Below, piece after piece: positions 17,162-25,470 of a DNA stretch of 64,000 nucleotides (positions within the stretch are counted from its first letter, which is position 1; each line of letters begins with the position of its first letter). Under the pieces are notes generated by a model that was given only the letters and a program-made list of their open reading frames with translations, was not told the origin of the DNA and searched no databases. The position numbers and the translations under genes are program-made. Origin of the DNA: Verrucomicrobiota bacterium (GTDB lineage: Bacteria > Verrucomicrobiota > Verrucomicrobiia > Chthoniobacterales > Chthoniobacteraceae); contig QQND01000002.1 in NCBI GenBank assembly GCA_003402745.1, forward strand, positions 22,154 through 86,153, in the 5' to 3' direction.

Positions 17162-18482
17162 GAGAGTTAAGAAGGGGAGAGCGTTCAGGCGAGGATGGAT
17201 TCGAGGGGCCGGTGCTGTCGCCGTGTTTGTCGACCTTGACCCCGCTACGCTGGAGGAGGGTGAGCCAGAGGTTACAGAGCGGGGTATTTTTGGGGAGTAC
17301 GAGGTTTTTCCCGAGCTGGATGCCCGCGCCGCGTCCGCTGACGAGGGTGGGACTGTTGTCGAGGAGATGGCCTGTGCGGATGTTGCTGCCGTACACGACG
17401 GTGCAGTGGTCGAACAGCGACGTCCCATCGGCTTCCTTGGTGGACTTGAGTCGAGCCAGAAGGTGGGCGAGCAGCTGGCTCTGCGCCTGGTCGCGGCGTT
17501 GGGAACCATCGAGGTGTTCTCCTTTGGAGGCGATGTAATGGCTGATCCCGTGTCCGGTCACTTTGACGCCGATGCTTCTGAGCAAGGTTTCTACGGGCTG
17601 GCGGTAGGTCATCACGCGGGTGCTGTCGGTTTGCATCGCGGCGACCATGAGGGCGTAGGTCATTTTGATTTCCTCGAACCCCAGCAGACTAGCCTCTGGC
17701 TCGGCGACGGGAGCCTTGGGGGGCTGTTTTCCCAGCCAGTTTTTTTCTTTTCCCAGGCGGGTCTCGATATTGCGGATGCTCTCGAAGTATTCGCCCAGTT
17801 TTTCGTTGTCGTCCTTGCCGAGCTGGCCCTGGAGCTGGCGCGCATTTTCGAGAACGGTGTCGAGTACGCTTTGGCCTTTAGCGAGCATGGCCTGTTGTTT
17901 TTCCAGGGGCGTGTTGTCCTGCGCGAAAAGGCGTTTGAACAGGGCTACAGGACCGAACTCGCCGCCGAGGGGCTTGCCGCTCGGATCCCATGCCATAGAC
18001 CCGCCGTGTCCGTCGCCGCTGATTTCGCGCTCCGTTTGATTGGGGTTAATTTGAAGCGAGTTAAAGCGGGTCTCCAGACCGAGTTGGCCGGCGGCGACTT
18101 GGTCGGCGGAAATGGAGTTAAAGGCGGTGAGGCCCATGGCGTGGCGGTCGGCTCCGGTGAGCCAGCGGCTGCTGCCATCGTGACCTTCATCCGAGTTCCG
18201 ATTCCAGAGGCCCTGGAGGATGGAGAAATCGTTTTTGTGAGCGGCGAGCGGTTGGAGAGCTTCCGGGAGTGTGTAGGCGTCACCCGGAGTGCGAATGTCC
18301 GGGTACCAAATCTCCTCTGTGACGCCCCAGCCGAAACCAAGGAACAGGAGGCGTTTGGGCGGTGGGGCGATGGGGGCTGCGGAGGCAAAACGGCGGAAGC
18401 CGAGGGACTCGAGGAAAGGCAGCGCGATGAGCGCGGATGAAGAGCGCAGGAAATGGCGGCGTGTGTTCATGCCGGGTTGCAT
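17082..18482 (-). CDS. DUF1552 protein, 3' end probably frameshifted
   Basis: As read, 466 residues. The N-terminus MNTRRHFLRSSSALIALPFLES (second Met, 18470) is a typical DUF1552 Tat-like leader, so 18470 may be the true start. The body matches DUF1552, a secreted PVC protein of unknown biochemistry that pairs with DUF1587-1592-type cytochromes, as here. Near the C-terminus the family normally ends GDSTGPLESILA-stop. Here the frame reads GDSTGPSNPSSPERS and runs on into the LRR gene. One extra base in the G run at 17205-17208 restores GDSTGPLESILA and a stop at 17185-17187, 23 bases before the LRR start. A 1-base deletion, or an assembly error, is therefore likely. Confidence 0.85.
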   Translation of the reverse strand: MQPGMNTRRHFLRSSSALIALPFLESLGFRRFASAAPIAPPPKRLLFLGFGWGVTEEIWYPDIRTPGDAYTLPEALQPLAAHKNDFSILQGLWNRNSDEGHDGSSRWLTGADRHAMGLTAFNSISADQVAAGQLGLETRFNSLQINPNQTEREISGDGHGGSMAWDPSGKPLGGEFGPVALFKRLFAQDNTPLEKQQAMLAKGQSVLDTVLENARQLQGQLGKDDNEKLGEYFESIRNIETRLGKEKNWLGKQPPKAPVAEPEASLLGFEEIKMTYALMVAAMQTDSTRVMTYRQPVETLLRSIGVKVTGHGISHYIASKGEHLDGSQRRDQAQSQLLAHLLARLKSTKEADGTSLFDHCTVVYGSNIRTGHLLDNSPTLVSGRGAGIQLGKNLVLPKNTPLCNLWLTLLQRSGVKVDKHGDSTGPSNPSSPERSPLLNSHEPLPLYASSPTLSPRYRNFLRLRRS

Positions 18483-18494
18483 AGACGGAGGCGG

Positions 18495-21266
18495 TCACTT
18501 GCGGTGGAAGGCTTGGCTGCTCACGAGGGCGTGGATGAATTCACGTATCCCGAAGTCGCGGGACTCGGCCTGCTGGAGGATTTCGTCGAGGAGAGGCTCG
18601 TCGCTGAAGCCGCAGGAGCGCCCGAGACTGTATTCCAGAAGGCCGGTGGCGAAGCCGCGAGCGAAGGGCTTGGTCTGAGAGGCGATGTGATCGCGGAGGG
18701 CGAAGTAGTCGGCGAAAGCTGGCCCGTTGTGAAGCGCTCCTGCGGGATCGATTTTCCAGGTTTTCTTGGCGTTTGGGACGGGCTTGCCCTTGTCGTCGAG
18801 GACTTGAAAAGTGTCCTCGGTGCGCCAGAGACCTGCGGCGTCGAAGTTTTCGAGACCGAAGCCGATGGGATCGATTTTGCGGTGGCAGCTGGCGCACTGG
18901 GGGAACTCCTGATGTGCCTGGGAACGCTCGCGGGTGGTGAGGAGTTTGCCTGCGAGACGAGCGAGCTGGGGAATATTGGCGGGAGGTGGCGGAGGCGGGG
19001 TGTTGAGGAGTTTGCGCAGGACCCATGCGCCGCGTTCGACGGGATTTGTCTTCTCGCCGTTGCTGCCCATGGCGAGGACGGCGGCCATGCCCATCAGCCC
19101 CCCACGCGGGGAATCCGGGGGGAGCTGGATTTTTTGGAAGTAATCGCCGTGGACGTCGGGAAGGTCGTAGAAGTCGGCGAGAACCTTGTTGGCGAGGACA
19201 TAGTCGGCCTTGAGGAGGTGGCGGAGGCTGCCGTTTTGCTGGAGAAGATAGGCGAAGGATTCGTAGATTTCGTCGCGGGCGGCGATTTTGACCGAGGCGT
19301 CAAACTTGGGGTGGAGGCGTGGGTTGAACTCAAAGAAATCGAGACGGTCGAGGGAGAGCCACTGATCGAGGAACGGTTTGAGGAAATCGTTGGTGCGTGG
19401 GTCGTTGAGGAGACGTTCTGTTTGAGCGCGGAGGGCGTCTGGTTGGAGTAGGGCACGGCTGTGGCCCAGTTGCTGGAGGACGGCATCGGGTGGTGCGCCC
19501 CAGAGGAAGTAGGAGAGGCGTGTGGCGAGTTCATCGCCGGAGAGGGACTTGGGTTGGGGGCTAGGATTGGGTTCCGCCAAGTAGAGGAACATGGGAGAGG
19601 AGAGGACGATGGAGAGAGTGTCCTTGAGAGCGGCGGTGTGGGTTTCGCCCTCGCTCCGGGCGTTTTGGTAGAAGGCCTCCAATCGATCCACGTACCTGCC
19701 GGCAGGCGGGACGCCGCGGAAGGCGACTGTGGCGAAGCGCTCAAGGGCTGAATGCAATTCTCCCGGAGCGAGGGTGCATGGTAGTTCGTCGCCCCGGGGG
19801 GGACGTTTTCCCTGCGGAGTGACCGGGGCGAGACCGTGGGGAATGCCGAGCGCGGCAAATCCCGGAGGGAGCGTGGTTTTGGTTTCCGGAATGCGCTCGA
19901 TTTCCATCCAATCGACCCACAGAGCGTATTCGGGGCCGTGTCCGTTCTGTCCCTTTTCCCTGCCAAAAATGCTCTGTGCGACCGGATTGAAGAGCGGGGC
20001 AATCCCAAAGCCCCTGCCTCGTTCGCGGACCCAAAATTGTCCATCTGTGGTGGTGCTTTGGTTTCGAGCGAGGCTCAAGGGGATTTCGATGATTTGCGGT
20101 TCCTCCATGGTCCCCGTGACCTCATAGGTGCTAAGCACCTTGCCGTTGCGCACGTTGGTGCCGAATTCCAGAAAGCGGCGCTCTGGCGTGGCGTGTGGCG
20201 TGGCTCCTACACGGACGCGGACGCGGTATTCACCCGGCGGCCAGCCATGAGGGACCGTCAAGGAAAGCGAGGAGTTGAGTTCCTGCACCCAAGTCCCGAG
20301 GTAGGCGCCGCGATCCAGCGCAGGCTGACTCACGTAATGTTCCTGAGCAGGCAGGATGTAAGGATTGAGCCAGCGGTCAGTTAGCAAGCCCATATCCACA
20401 GGAAGGGAAACGCCTGTAGGAAACTCCAGAAATTCCTTGGGTGACGGGGCGCTCGGAATCTCATCCCAGCGCGCTCGGAAGAGGCGGACCGTCTTCTCTG
20501 CAGCGCGGATTTTGGCGGTGATCTCGGCGTTTTCGGGCTGTGCGGCGGCGGCGTCCACGGCGGCAGCCCATTTGACGCTGGCTTCTTTGCGTTTCTTGGC
20601 GAGCTCGGTCTCCTCCTTGATTTTTTTACTCGCGTCTTCCGCCTCGAAGCGGAAGGTGCCGGCAAAAGGCGCGGCGGCTTGGAGTTCGAAGGCTTCGTCC
20701 AGGGCTTCGCGGCTGACGGAGCGGTACTGTTCGAACTGGTTTTGCGACATGAAGAGAGCGGCCCCTGATGTGTCGAAATGGCCGGAGACGGTGTCTGTGG
20801 GGAGCTTGCTGACGTTGGCTTTGACTCCGAGGAGATCGCGCAGGGTGTTGGCGTACTCGCGCCGGTTGAGACGCCGCATGGGGATGGCGCCGTGGCGGTC
20901 CGCGAGGGTCTTGCGGGCGGTGACCATCGCGTTGGAAAGGTCCTCGAGGAGGTCGGTCTTGGATTGGTCGGGGAGCGGTTTTTCGCCCTCCGGAGGCATC
21001 TCGCCGGAGTTGAGTTGTGCGAGAACTTTCTGCCAGCGATCGGCGTCTTCGGGAGTGAGGATCTGGGCGGGGAGGGTGTCGACACGGAAGTGGCCCTTTT
21101 GTTTTCGGTCGTTATGACACTCAGCGCAGTGCTCTTTGAGGAGGCCAAGGTGGCGTGGCTCAAGGCTGGGTTGGGGGGAGAGAGCCGCTGCGCAGGCCAC
21201 GGAAGGGAGGCAGAGCGCGAGGGAGAGAAGGGCGTGTGGCAGTGCGGTTTGGAGGAAACGGCGCAT
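18495..21266 (-). CDS. DUF1587/DUF1592/DUF1588/DUF1585 planctomycete-type cytochrome protein
   Basis: A 923-residue secreted protein with a signal peptide (about 1-27) and a haem motif C-A-E-C-H near residue 47. In order the usual domains are visible: DUF1587 (RRLNRREYANTLRDLLG, about 130), DUF1592 (ATRLSYFLWGAPPD, about 580), DUF1588 (RGGLMGMAAVLAMGSNGE, about 735) with a second C-A-S-C-H near 790, and DUF1585 (SFADYF-like, near the end). Members are common in PVC bacteria, are thought to be periplasmic c-type cytochrome/hydrolase-like proteins and are regularly followed by a DUF1552 gene, as here (12 bases downstream). An ECF sigma/anti-sigma pair precedes it. The substrate is unknown. Confidence 0.9.
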   Translation of the reverse strand: MRRFLQTALPHALLSLALCLPSVACAAALSPQPSLEPRHLGLLKEHCAECHNDRKQKGHFRVDTLPAQILTPEDADRWQKVLAQLNSGEMPPEGEKPLPDQSKTDLLEDLSNAMVTARKTLADRHGAIPMRRLNRREYANTLRDLLGVKANVSKLPTDTVSGHFDTSGAALFMSQNQFEQYRSVSREALDEAFELQAAAPFAGTFRFEAEDASKKIKEETELAKKRKEASVKWAAAVDAAAAQPENAEITAKIRAAEKTVRLFRARWDEIPSAPSPKEFLEFPTGVSLPVDMGLLTDRWLNPYILPAQEHYVSQPALDRGAYLGTWVQELNSSLSLTVPHGWPPGEYRVRVRVGATPHATPERRFLEFGTNVRNGKVLSTYEVTGTMEEPQIIEIPLSLARNQSTTTDGQFWVRERGRGFGIAPLFNPVAQSIFGREKGQNGHGPEYALWVDWMEIERIPETKTTLPPGFAALGIPHGLAPVTPQGKRPPRGDELPCTLAPGELHSALERFATVAFRGVPPAGRYVDRLEAFYQNARSEGETHTAALKDTLSIVLSSPMFLYLAEPNPSPQPKSLSGDELATRLSYFLWGAPPDAVLQQLGHSRALLQPDALRAQTERLLNDPRTNDFLKPFLDQWLSLDRLDFFEFNPRLHPKFDASVKIAARDEIYESFAYLLQQNGSLRHLLKADYVLANKVLADFYDLPDVHGDYFQKIQLPPDSPRGGLMGMAAVLAMGSNGEKTNPVERGAWVLRKLLNTPPPPPPANIPQLARLAGKLLTTRERSQAHQEFPQCASCHRKIDPIGFGLENFDAAGLWRTEDTFQVLDDKGKPVPNAKKTWKIDPAGALHNGPAFADYFALRDHIASQTKPFARGFATGLLEYSLGRSCGFSDEPLLDEILQQAESRDFGIREFIHALVSSQAFHRK

Positions 21267-21313
21267 GAGGACGGGGGAAGGTGTGGGAGAGGTGAAACCG
21301 TGGAGGGCTCAAA

Positions 21314-22270
21314 TCAGCGGCGAACGAGGGTGATTTGGAGTTCGTCCATGTACTTGCCCTCGAAATGAATGATCTCCTTGGGATCCGTGGGTTTGGAGGC
21401 GGCGAGATTGAAACTCACGAGTGCAAATTCGGCGTTTGGAGGCAAGCGCAGCTCGGTGGAGAGCTTCTCCCACGTGAGCGGGTCCGAATCGATTTTAAGG
21501 CTCCTACGGGAGGAGGCCGCCAGATTTTGATTTAGAAGAGCCGCGCCATTTTGGAGGAGGCCGCTGAGCACAAAATCAGAGGTCACCGCTTGGATCGTGA
21601 TGGAGCAATCGTGGGTTTCGGGAGCTGAGTTTGCGGTGGAGTTGAAGCGAAAAGAGGCGTGGAGCTCCAAAGACTGCGTGGCCGACTGGCTGCGGAAGGA
21701 ACGCAGGTCCACCAGATACCAGACGTTGCCGATCCGGCTGCCCTCGGGATGGATCTTTCCTTCGTGGTCGGCGCGTTGGATTTGGAGCATTCGCGAGCCG
21801 GAGTACGGGGTGATGCCGTCCCGTGCAGAGACAACCTCGGTGTAATCGCCGCTCCATATTCCAGGTGCGTGCGGCACGCCTATGGGAGGTGGAGCACCGT
21901 GGTCGAGCATGGCTAGTTTGGCGCTCAGTAGGGGTTTGCTTTGGGAGTTGACGGTCTCTTTGGAAATGAGAGTGGCGCTGAAGAAGCCAATAACGAGTCC
22001 CGCTGCAATTGCCCAGATGGGGCTGGAAAAGAGGGATCGCCAAATCCAGAAAGTGCGGTGAGTGGGGATTGGTTGGTGTTCTTCGGCAAGGAACTGGTTT
22101 CGAATCGCTAGGGAACGTTGCTGCGCCTCAATGAAGAGGCGTCGCTTGTGGGGATTCGTGCTGATTTCATGCTCGAAATCAGGCAGGGCGGTCTCGCTCA
22201 GGCTGCCTTCCTGAAAACGAAGGATGCGTTCGAGAAAAGCCAAATCTGGATCGGGGGCTGCGGAATGCAT
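21314..22270 (-). CDS. Membrane anti-sigma-like protein
   Basis: From the ATG at 22270, a 318-residue protein starting 2 bases after the sigma-factor stop; in-frame codons upstream overlap the sigma gene. The first about 80 residues are a helical cytoplasmic part rich in charged residues (FLERILRFQEG, FIEAQQRSL), resembling the anti-sigma portion of PVC FecR/anti-sigma proteins. One membrane helix follows (about 83-102, IWAIAAGLVIGFFSATLI). The C-terminal 215 residues are an all-beta extracytoplasmic domain ending IHFEGKYMDELQITL, LamG/FecR-like. Pairing with the ECF factor suggests membrane-based sensing that controls the downstream DUF1592/DUF1552 genes. Confidence 0.75.
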   Translation of the reverse strand: MHSAAPDPDLAFLERILRFQEGSLSETALPDFEHEISTNPHKRRLFIEAQQRSLAIRNQFLAEEHQPIPTHRTFWIWRSLFSSPIWAIAAGLVIGFFSATLISKETVNSQSKPLLSAKLAMLDHGAPPPIGVPHAPGIWSGDYTEVVSARDGITPYSGSRMLQIQRADHEGKIHPEGSRIGNVWYLVDLRSFRSQSATQSLELHASFRFNSTANSAPETHDCSITIQAVTSDFVLSGLLQNGAALLNQNLAASSRRSLKIDSDPLTWEKLSTELRLPPNAEFALVSFNLAASKPTDPKEIIHFEGKYMDELQITLVRR

Positions 22271-22272
22271 GG

Positions 22273-22785
22273 CTATTGAGCCTCCTTCAGATTTTGAGCG
22301 CGCATGCAGTCGCCAAGGGTTTTGTGGATACGCGAAAGGGCCTGGTAGACACTTTCGATTTTGCGCTGCATGCGTTGGGCGACTTCGGAGCAAGAGTGCT
22401 CCTCAAAGTAACGCATGCGCAGTAATTTGCGGTTGTTTGGGGTGATCTTGCGCAGGCAGCGTTCCAAGGCTTCCAAGGCGAGGTCCCGGGAAGGGGATTC
22501 GGGCCAGTCAGCGGCGAGGATGTCGAGGGTCTCGGGGCTGAGACCGTGGTATTCGCCTTGGGTGCGTCGGATGGTATCAATAGCCCGGTTGCGCGCGCTC
22601 AAGCGCGTCCAGTGTAGAAGGTGTACCTCGCTTTCAAATTCGGCAGCGCGCCCAATAGCCTTGATGCAGACCTCCTGAAAGAGGTCCTCAGCAAGGTGAA
22701 AGTTCCGTGCAACGGTGGTAACAAACGCAACGATGGAGTTGCGTTGCGCAAACAGGCTCGCTGCGACATGTTCTGGGGAAAGCAT
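22273..22785 (-). CDS. ECF-type RNA polymerase sigma factor
   Basis: A 170-residue sigma-70 family protein of ECF size. Region 2 is seen at AEDLFQEVCIKA (about 33-45) followed by region 2.4-like WTRLSARNRAIDTIRR. Region 4 is the helix-turn-helix FEEHSCSEVAQRMQRKIESV (about 127-146) with the typical S-x-x-E-V/I-A-x-x-x-x-x-x-x-x-V pattern. The next gene, a membrane anti-sigma-like protein, starts two bases after the stop, which is the classical sigma/anti-sigma arrangement. Both are followed by DUF1592/DUF1552 genes, so this factor most likely controls that operon and perhaps itself. Confidence 0.92.
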   Translation of the reverse strand: MLSPEHVAASLFAQRNSIVAFVTTVARNFHLAEDLFQEVCIKAIGRAAEFESEVHLLHWTRLSARNRAIDTIRRTQGEYHGLSPETLDILAADWPESPSRDLALEALERCLRKITPNNRKLLRMRYFEEHSCSEVAQRMQRKIESVYQALSRIHKTLGDCMRAQNLKEAQ

Positions 22786-23204
22786 AGGTTCTATATTGCA
22801 TACGAAGGGCCTCTGGTTTTCTCTACACGGGCAGGCCGATAAATCTTATTCAAAAGCTTGATGTGGAGAGGCGTGTAAATTTTTTTGCTTGTAAATACGG
22901 GGATGACGGGAGGGTGGTTTTTTTACTAGCATTCCCAGCAATCCAGGATCTTCCGGGCGCGAATACACCCTTTGCATTGCACCATGAGAGGACGGAATCC
23001 GCGACCCAGAAGCTGTAAGTATGAACACGGCCGCCTTTGCTCAGCCAGTAGTTCAGGTACTCGTGCACAAACTGATTGGCATCAAAATCTGTCTATGTAA
23101 GTTTTAGCGTGAGATAACGCTAGAATTTCAGGAGTAAGTAATGGGGACAGCGATCCCAATAGAATATCGTTGAGGGGCAGTGCCTTTTTGTTTGTTGTCT
23201 CGGG
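22786..23204. other. Intergenic region upstream of the ECF sigma gene
   Basis: About 420 bases separate the divergently oriented leader side of the sigma gene from the 3' end of the beta-helix gene. Most of it is AT-richer than the genes. It contains the gene remnant described at 22850-23068 and no tRNA, repeat or convincing sigma-70 promoter. The promoter for the ECF operon should lie in 22790-22850 but I could not pick out its boxes. Confidence 0.5.
22850..23068 (-). pseudogene. Possible 3' remnant of an unidentified gene
   Basis: A GTG-started frame of 72 residues, open only from a stop just upstream of 23068, begins HEYLNYWLSKGGRVHTYSF and continues WVADSVLSWCNAKGVFAPG. The first 40 residues have the look of a real folded protein end (amphipathic helix followed by aromatic strand), whereas the last 30 look like read-through. 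I do not recognise the family. It could be a small orphan protein or the remains of a carbohydrate-active or regulatory gene that once preceded the sigma gene. Confidence 0.3.
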
Positions 23205-25094
23205 CTACTTTGAGGGACTCGCTGTTTTCAGTTCCGGTACATCGCCCGGGTAAGTGTTTCCGGAGGTGACGACGTTCCTTGTCTTCTCCGCGGTTATCCA
23301 CGCTCCTTGTGCTGGCGGAGTTGAAGAGAGGAATGTATTGCCCGAAATGCTCACGCCATCGCAGCCTTTGATCGCAATCGCCGCGTCTCTGGTCTCGGTG
23401 ATTCGATTGTTGCGAATCCTGATGTTGCCGCCGAGGCCGGACGTGGACCATACGTTGATAGGCGTCCAGCCACATCGGACGATGGAGTTTCCGCTGACAA
23501 CGACGTCCCTCGCGCCGTGCCCTGAGACCTCTGAGGTGTAGCCGGCGAGAACCGCGTTGCCGTTGATGTTTTCAAAGTGGTTGTCGGCAATCCACGCACG
23601 AGTTCCGTTGAACTTCACGCCATGTGCGCGGCCCCCGACAGTGCGGTTACGACGATACACGAAGTCTTCATTGCTCGGCGCGTCGCAGTACAGGAACACA
23701 TTTTTCAAGTCGCCAGATGGGTCGTAGCCGATGGCGGCGGCGAGTTCTCCGAACGGACGGTCGAGCTGGACGCTTCCAGCTTTCACGGAACGGGCCAACG
23801 TAGAGACGCCGCGCCCGGTCCTCCCGTTGACTAGCGCGACGCGATCGCCTTCTCGTATAGCGGTGCCGCTTAGAACAACGGTGTCCATTTCATAAACACC
23901 CTTAATCGTCTGACGGAAAGATTGTTCCGCCGGACCGTCATCCGGAAGACATTCAAACTGGCATCCCTCGATCCATTCACCAATACGGCCGCTGCCCGTT
24001 GCCGCGTGCCCTCCGAAGTAGTCCTGCGGGGTGCGAGGCTTCACTTTGCAGGCGAGATAGCTTCGCGCGGAGTTGTTGCTTCCGCCACAGAATGCTCCGG
24101 GCAAATCCGTCACCGTCACGTCGTTGAACGTGCACTCTTCGGTGCGATTCATTTGTATCCACTGCCAATGATAGGATGTCGCGACTGCAACGGCTCCGAT
24201 CGGAAAGAGATCAAGCGTTGCCGCCTTTACCGGACTGAATACGAATGTTTCGGGTTCATCCTTTGCGGGCTGAATTTTGACTGTCCGAGCGGAGATTCCC
24301 CCACCTGGGATGTATCTTCCATGATATTTCGAATCCATGCAGCCGAGGAAGCTGCCGCCGCTCCCTGTCATATCAAAATAGCGAGGGACATCCGGGTCGT
24401 AACCGGGCTCGGGTTTCACAATGAGTTGTTCGTTTGCCGGGTCTTTTTTCACAACGCGCACAAGCGTGTGTCCTGGGCGATCTGCCGTGATTGTGAAATG
24501 CGCCAGCGTCACTCGCTGGCAATCATTCAAAACGAGTAACGTGCCCGCAAGAGTAAGCCGTGCGCCGTGCCCGTCGATGATCAGATCGTGCGCCTTCACC
24601 AAGGTCACGAGTGATTTTCCATCCTTCGCCGCGAGTCTATAGTCTCCCGGCTCGAAATCCACTCGCGCCGGGCAGTGCGTTGCCGCATTCTGTAACACAC
24701 GCGCCACCGTCTCGGCGTCACTGCCCGCGTGAATTGCGAACGCGTGTTCCGGAGCCTGCACCTTAAACGGGGCGGCCTGGGACCAGTCGCCTTCACCGCG
24801 GCGGACCCGCCACCAATACTTCGCTGGAGACAGCGAGTTGACCGGGACGAAGCGGGAAACTACTTCCAGTCGATCGTCACAAACCAACCTCTCGAATGAT
24901 TCATCGCGTGCGATTTGGATTTGATGAATGTCATCGATCTTTACGTCCGACTCACGTTTCCATCGGAAATGGGGATGCGGTGAATAGATACTTTCACAGG
25001 AATGGGGTGTTATTGGAGTTGGTAAATCTACGCCGTAAATCGGAAGCGTTGATTGGATCAGCAGGGTCGTTATAAAAGGAAGGGTGCGCTTCAT
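23205..25094 (-). CDS. Secreted parallel beta-helix (pectate-lyase-like) protein
   Basis: A 629-residue protein with a signal peptide (MKRTLPFITTLLIQSTLPIYG). Residues about 30-115 look like a fibronectin III/Ig-like module (HPHFRWKRESDV, YWWRVRRGEGDWSQAAPF). From about 120 it becomes a right-handed parallel beta-helix: AETVARVLQNAATHCPARVDF, DLIIDGHGARLTLAG, and repeated N-x-(I/V)-x-x-C/S-G coils near residues 480-600 (DVVVSGNSIVRCGW, IRIRNNRITETRDAAI, DGVSISGNTF). Such proteins in Verrucomicrobia act on or bind polysaccharides; no lyase catalytic residues could be assigned. It is monocistronic. Confidence 0.82.
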   Translation of the reverse strand: MKRTLPFITTLLIQSTLPIYGVDLPTPITPHSCESIYSPHPHFRWKRESDVKIDDIHQIQIARDESFERLVCDDRLEVVSRFVPVNSLSPAKYWWRVRRGEGDWSQAAPFKVQAPEHAFAIHAGSDAETVARVLQNAATHCPARVDFEPGDYRLAAKDGKSLVTLVKAHDLIIDGHGARLTLAGTLLVLNDCQRVTLAHFTITADRPGHTLVRVVKKDPANEQLIVKPEPGYDPDVPRYFDMTGSGGSFLGCMDSKYHGRYIPGGGISARTVKIQPAKDEPETFVFSPVKAATLDLFPIGAVAVATSYHWQWIQMNRTEECTFNDVTVTDLPGAFCGGSNNSARSYLACKVKPRTPQDYFGGHAATGSGRIGEWIEGCQFECLPDDGPAEQSFRQTIKGVYEMDTVVLSGTAIREGDRVALVNGRTGRGVSTLARSVKAGSVQLDRPFGELAAAIGYDPSGDLKNVFLYCDAPSNEDFVYRRNRTVGGRAHGVKFNGTRAWIADNHFENINGNAVLAGYTSEVSGHGARDVVVSGNSIVRCGWTPINVWSTSGLGGNIRIRNNRITETRDAAIAIKGCDGVSISGNTFLSSTPPAQGAWITAEKTRNVVTSGNTYPGDVPELKTASPSK

Positions 25095-25470
25095 TGGGTC
25101 GTCCTCGGGCAGTTGGCAGATTTAAGAGATTTCTGCGCCAACGCGGCGACAGTGATCGGAGCATCCAAGCGGGGGGCTAGGGGAGATTTCAGAGGCCGTT
25201 AACCATGCGAAAAGACTTGGGAACAGCACGGTAGAGAAAGCGATTTGAGTCATGAAAATCTTATTTTGAGTACTTTTCATTGGCCATAGGCAGACAGGAA
25301 GCACCGATCTTACCGATCCTTCTTTTTTTAAAATCTGCGCCCCGCCAAGAAAGAGTTCCGTAGAAGTTGGAATGTCTCTGGATCGTGCAATCGGGCGCAT
25401 CGTTAACTTGTCATTGATTCTTATGCTGACGCGGGACTTTTTATAACGTTAGATTCGGGCACTCGGATTC
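25095..25470. other. Divergent intergenic region, beta-helix gene / FHA-kinase gene
   Basis: About 376 bases lie between the start of the minus-strand beta-helix gene and the start of the plus-strand kinase gene, so promoters for both should be here. The last 60 bases before the kinase are AT-rich (ttttTATAACg at about 25440-25447 could be a -10 box) but no well-spaced -35 partner was found. No convincing coding frame is present. Confidence 0.4.

Noticed and set aside
17162..17509. N-terminal extension of the LRR gene
   Set aside because: The signal peptide begins at the ATG 17161; the upstream part is antisense-like low complexity inside DUF1552.
17043..18440. Long plus-strand frame of 465 codons opposite the DUF1552 gene
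   Set aside because: It lies antisense to a clear DUF1552 gene, has no family features or signal, and is a by-product of GC-rich codon use.
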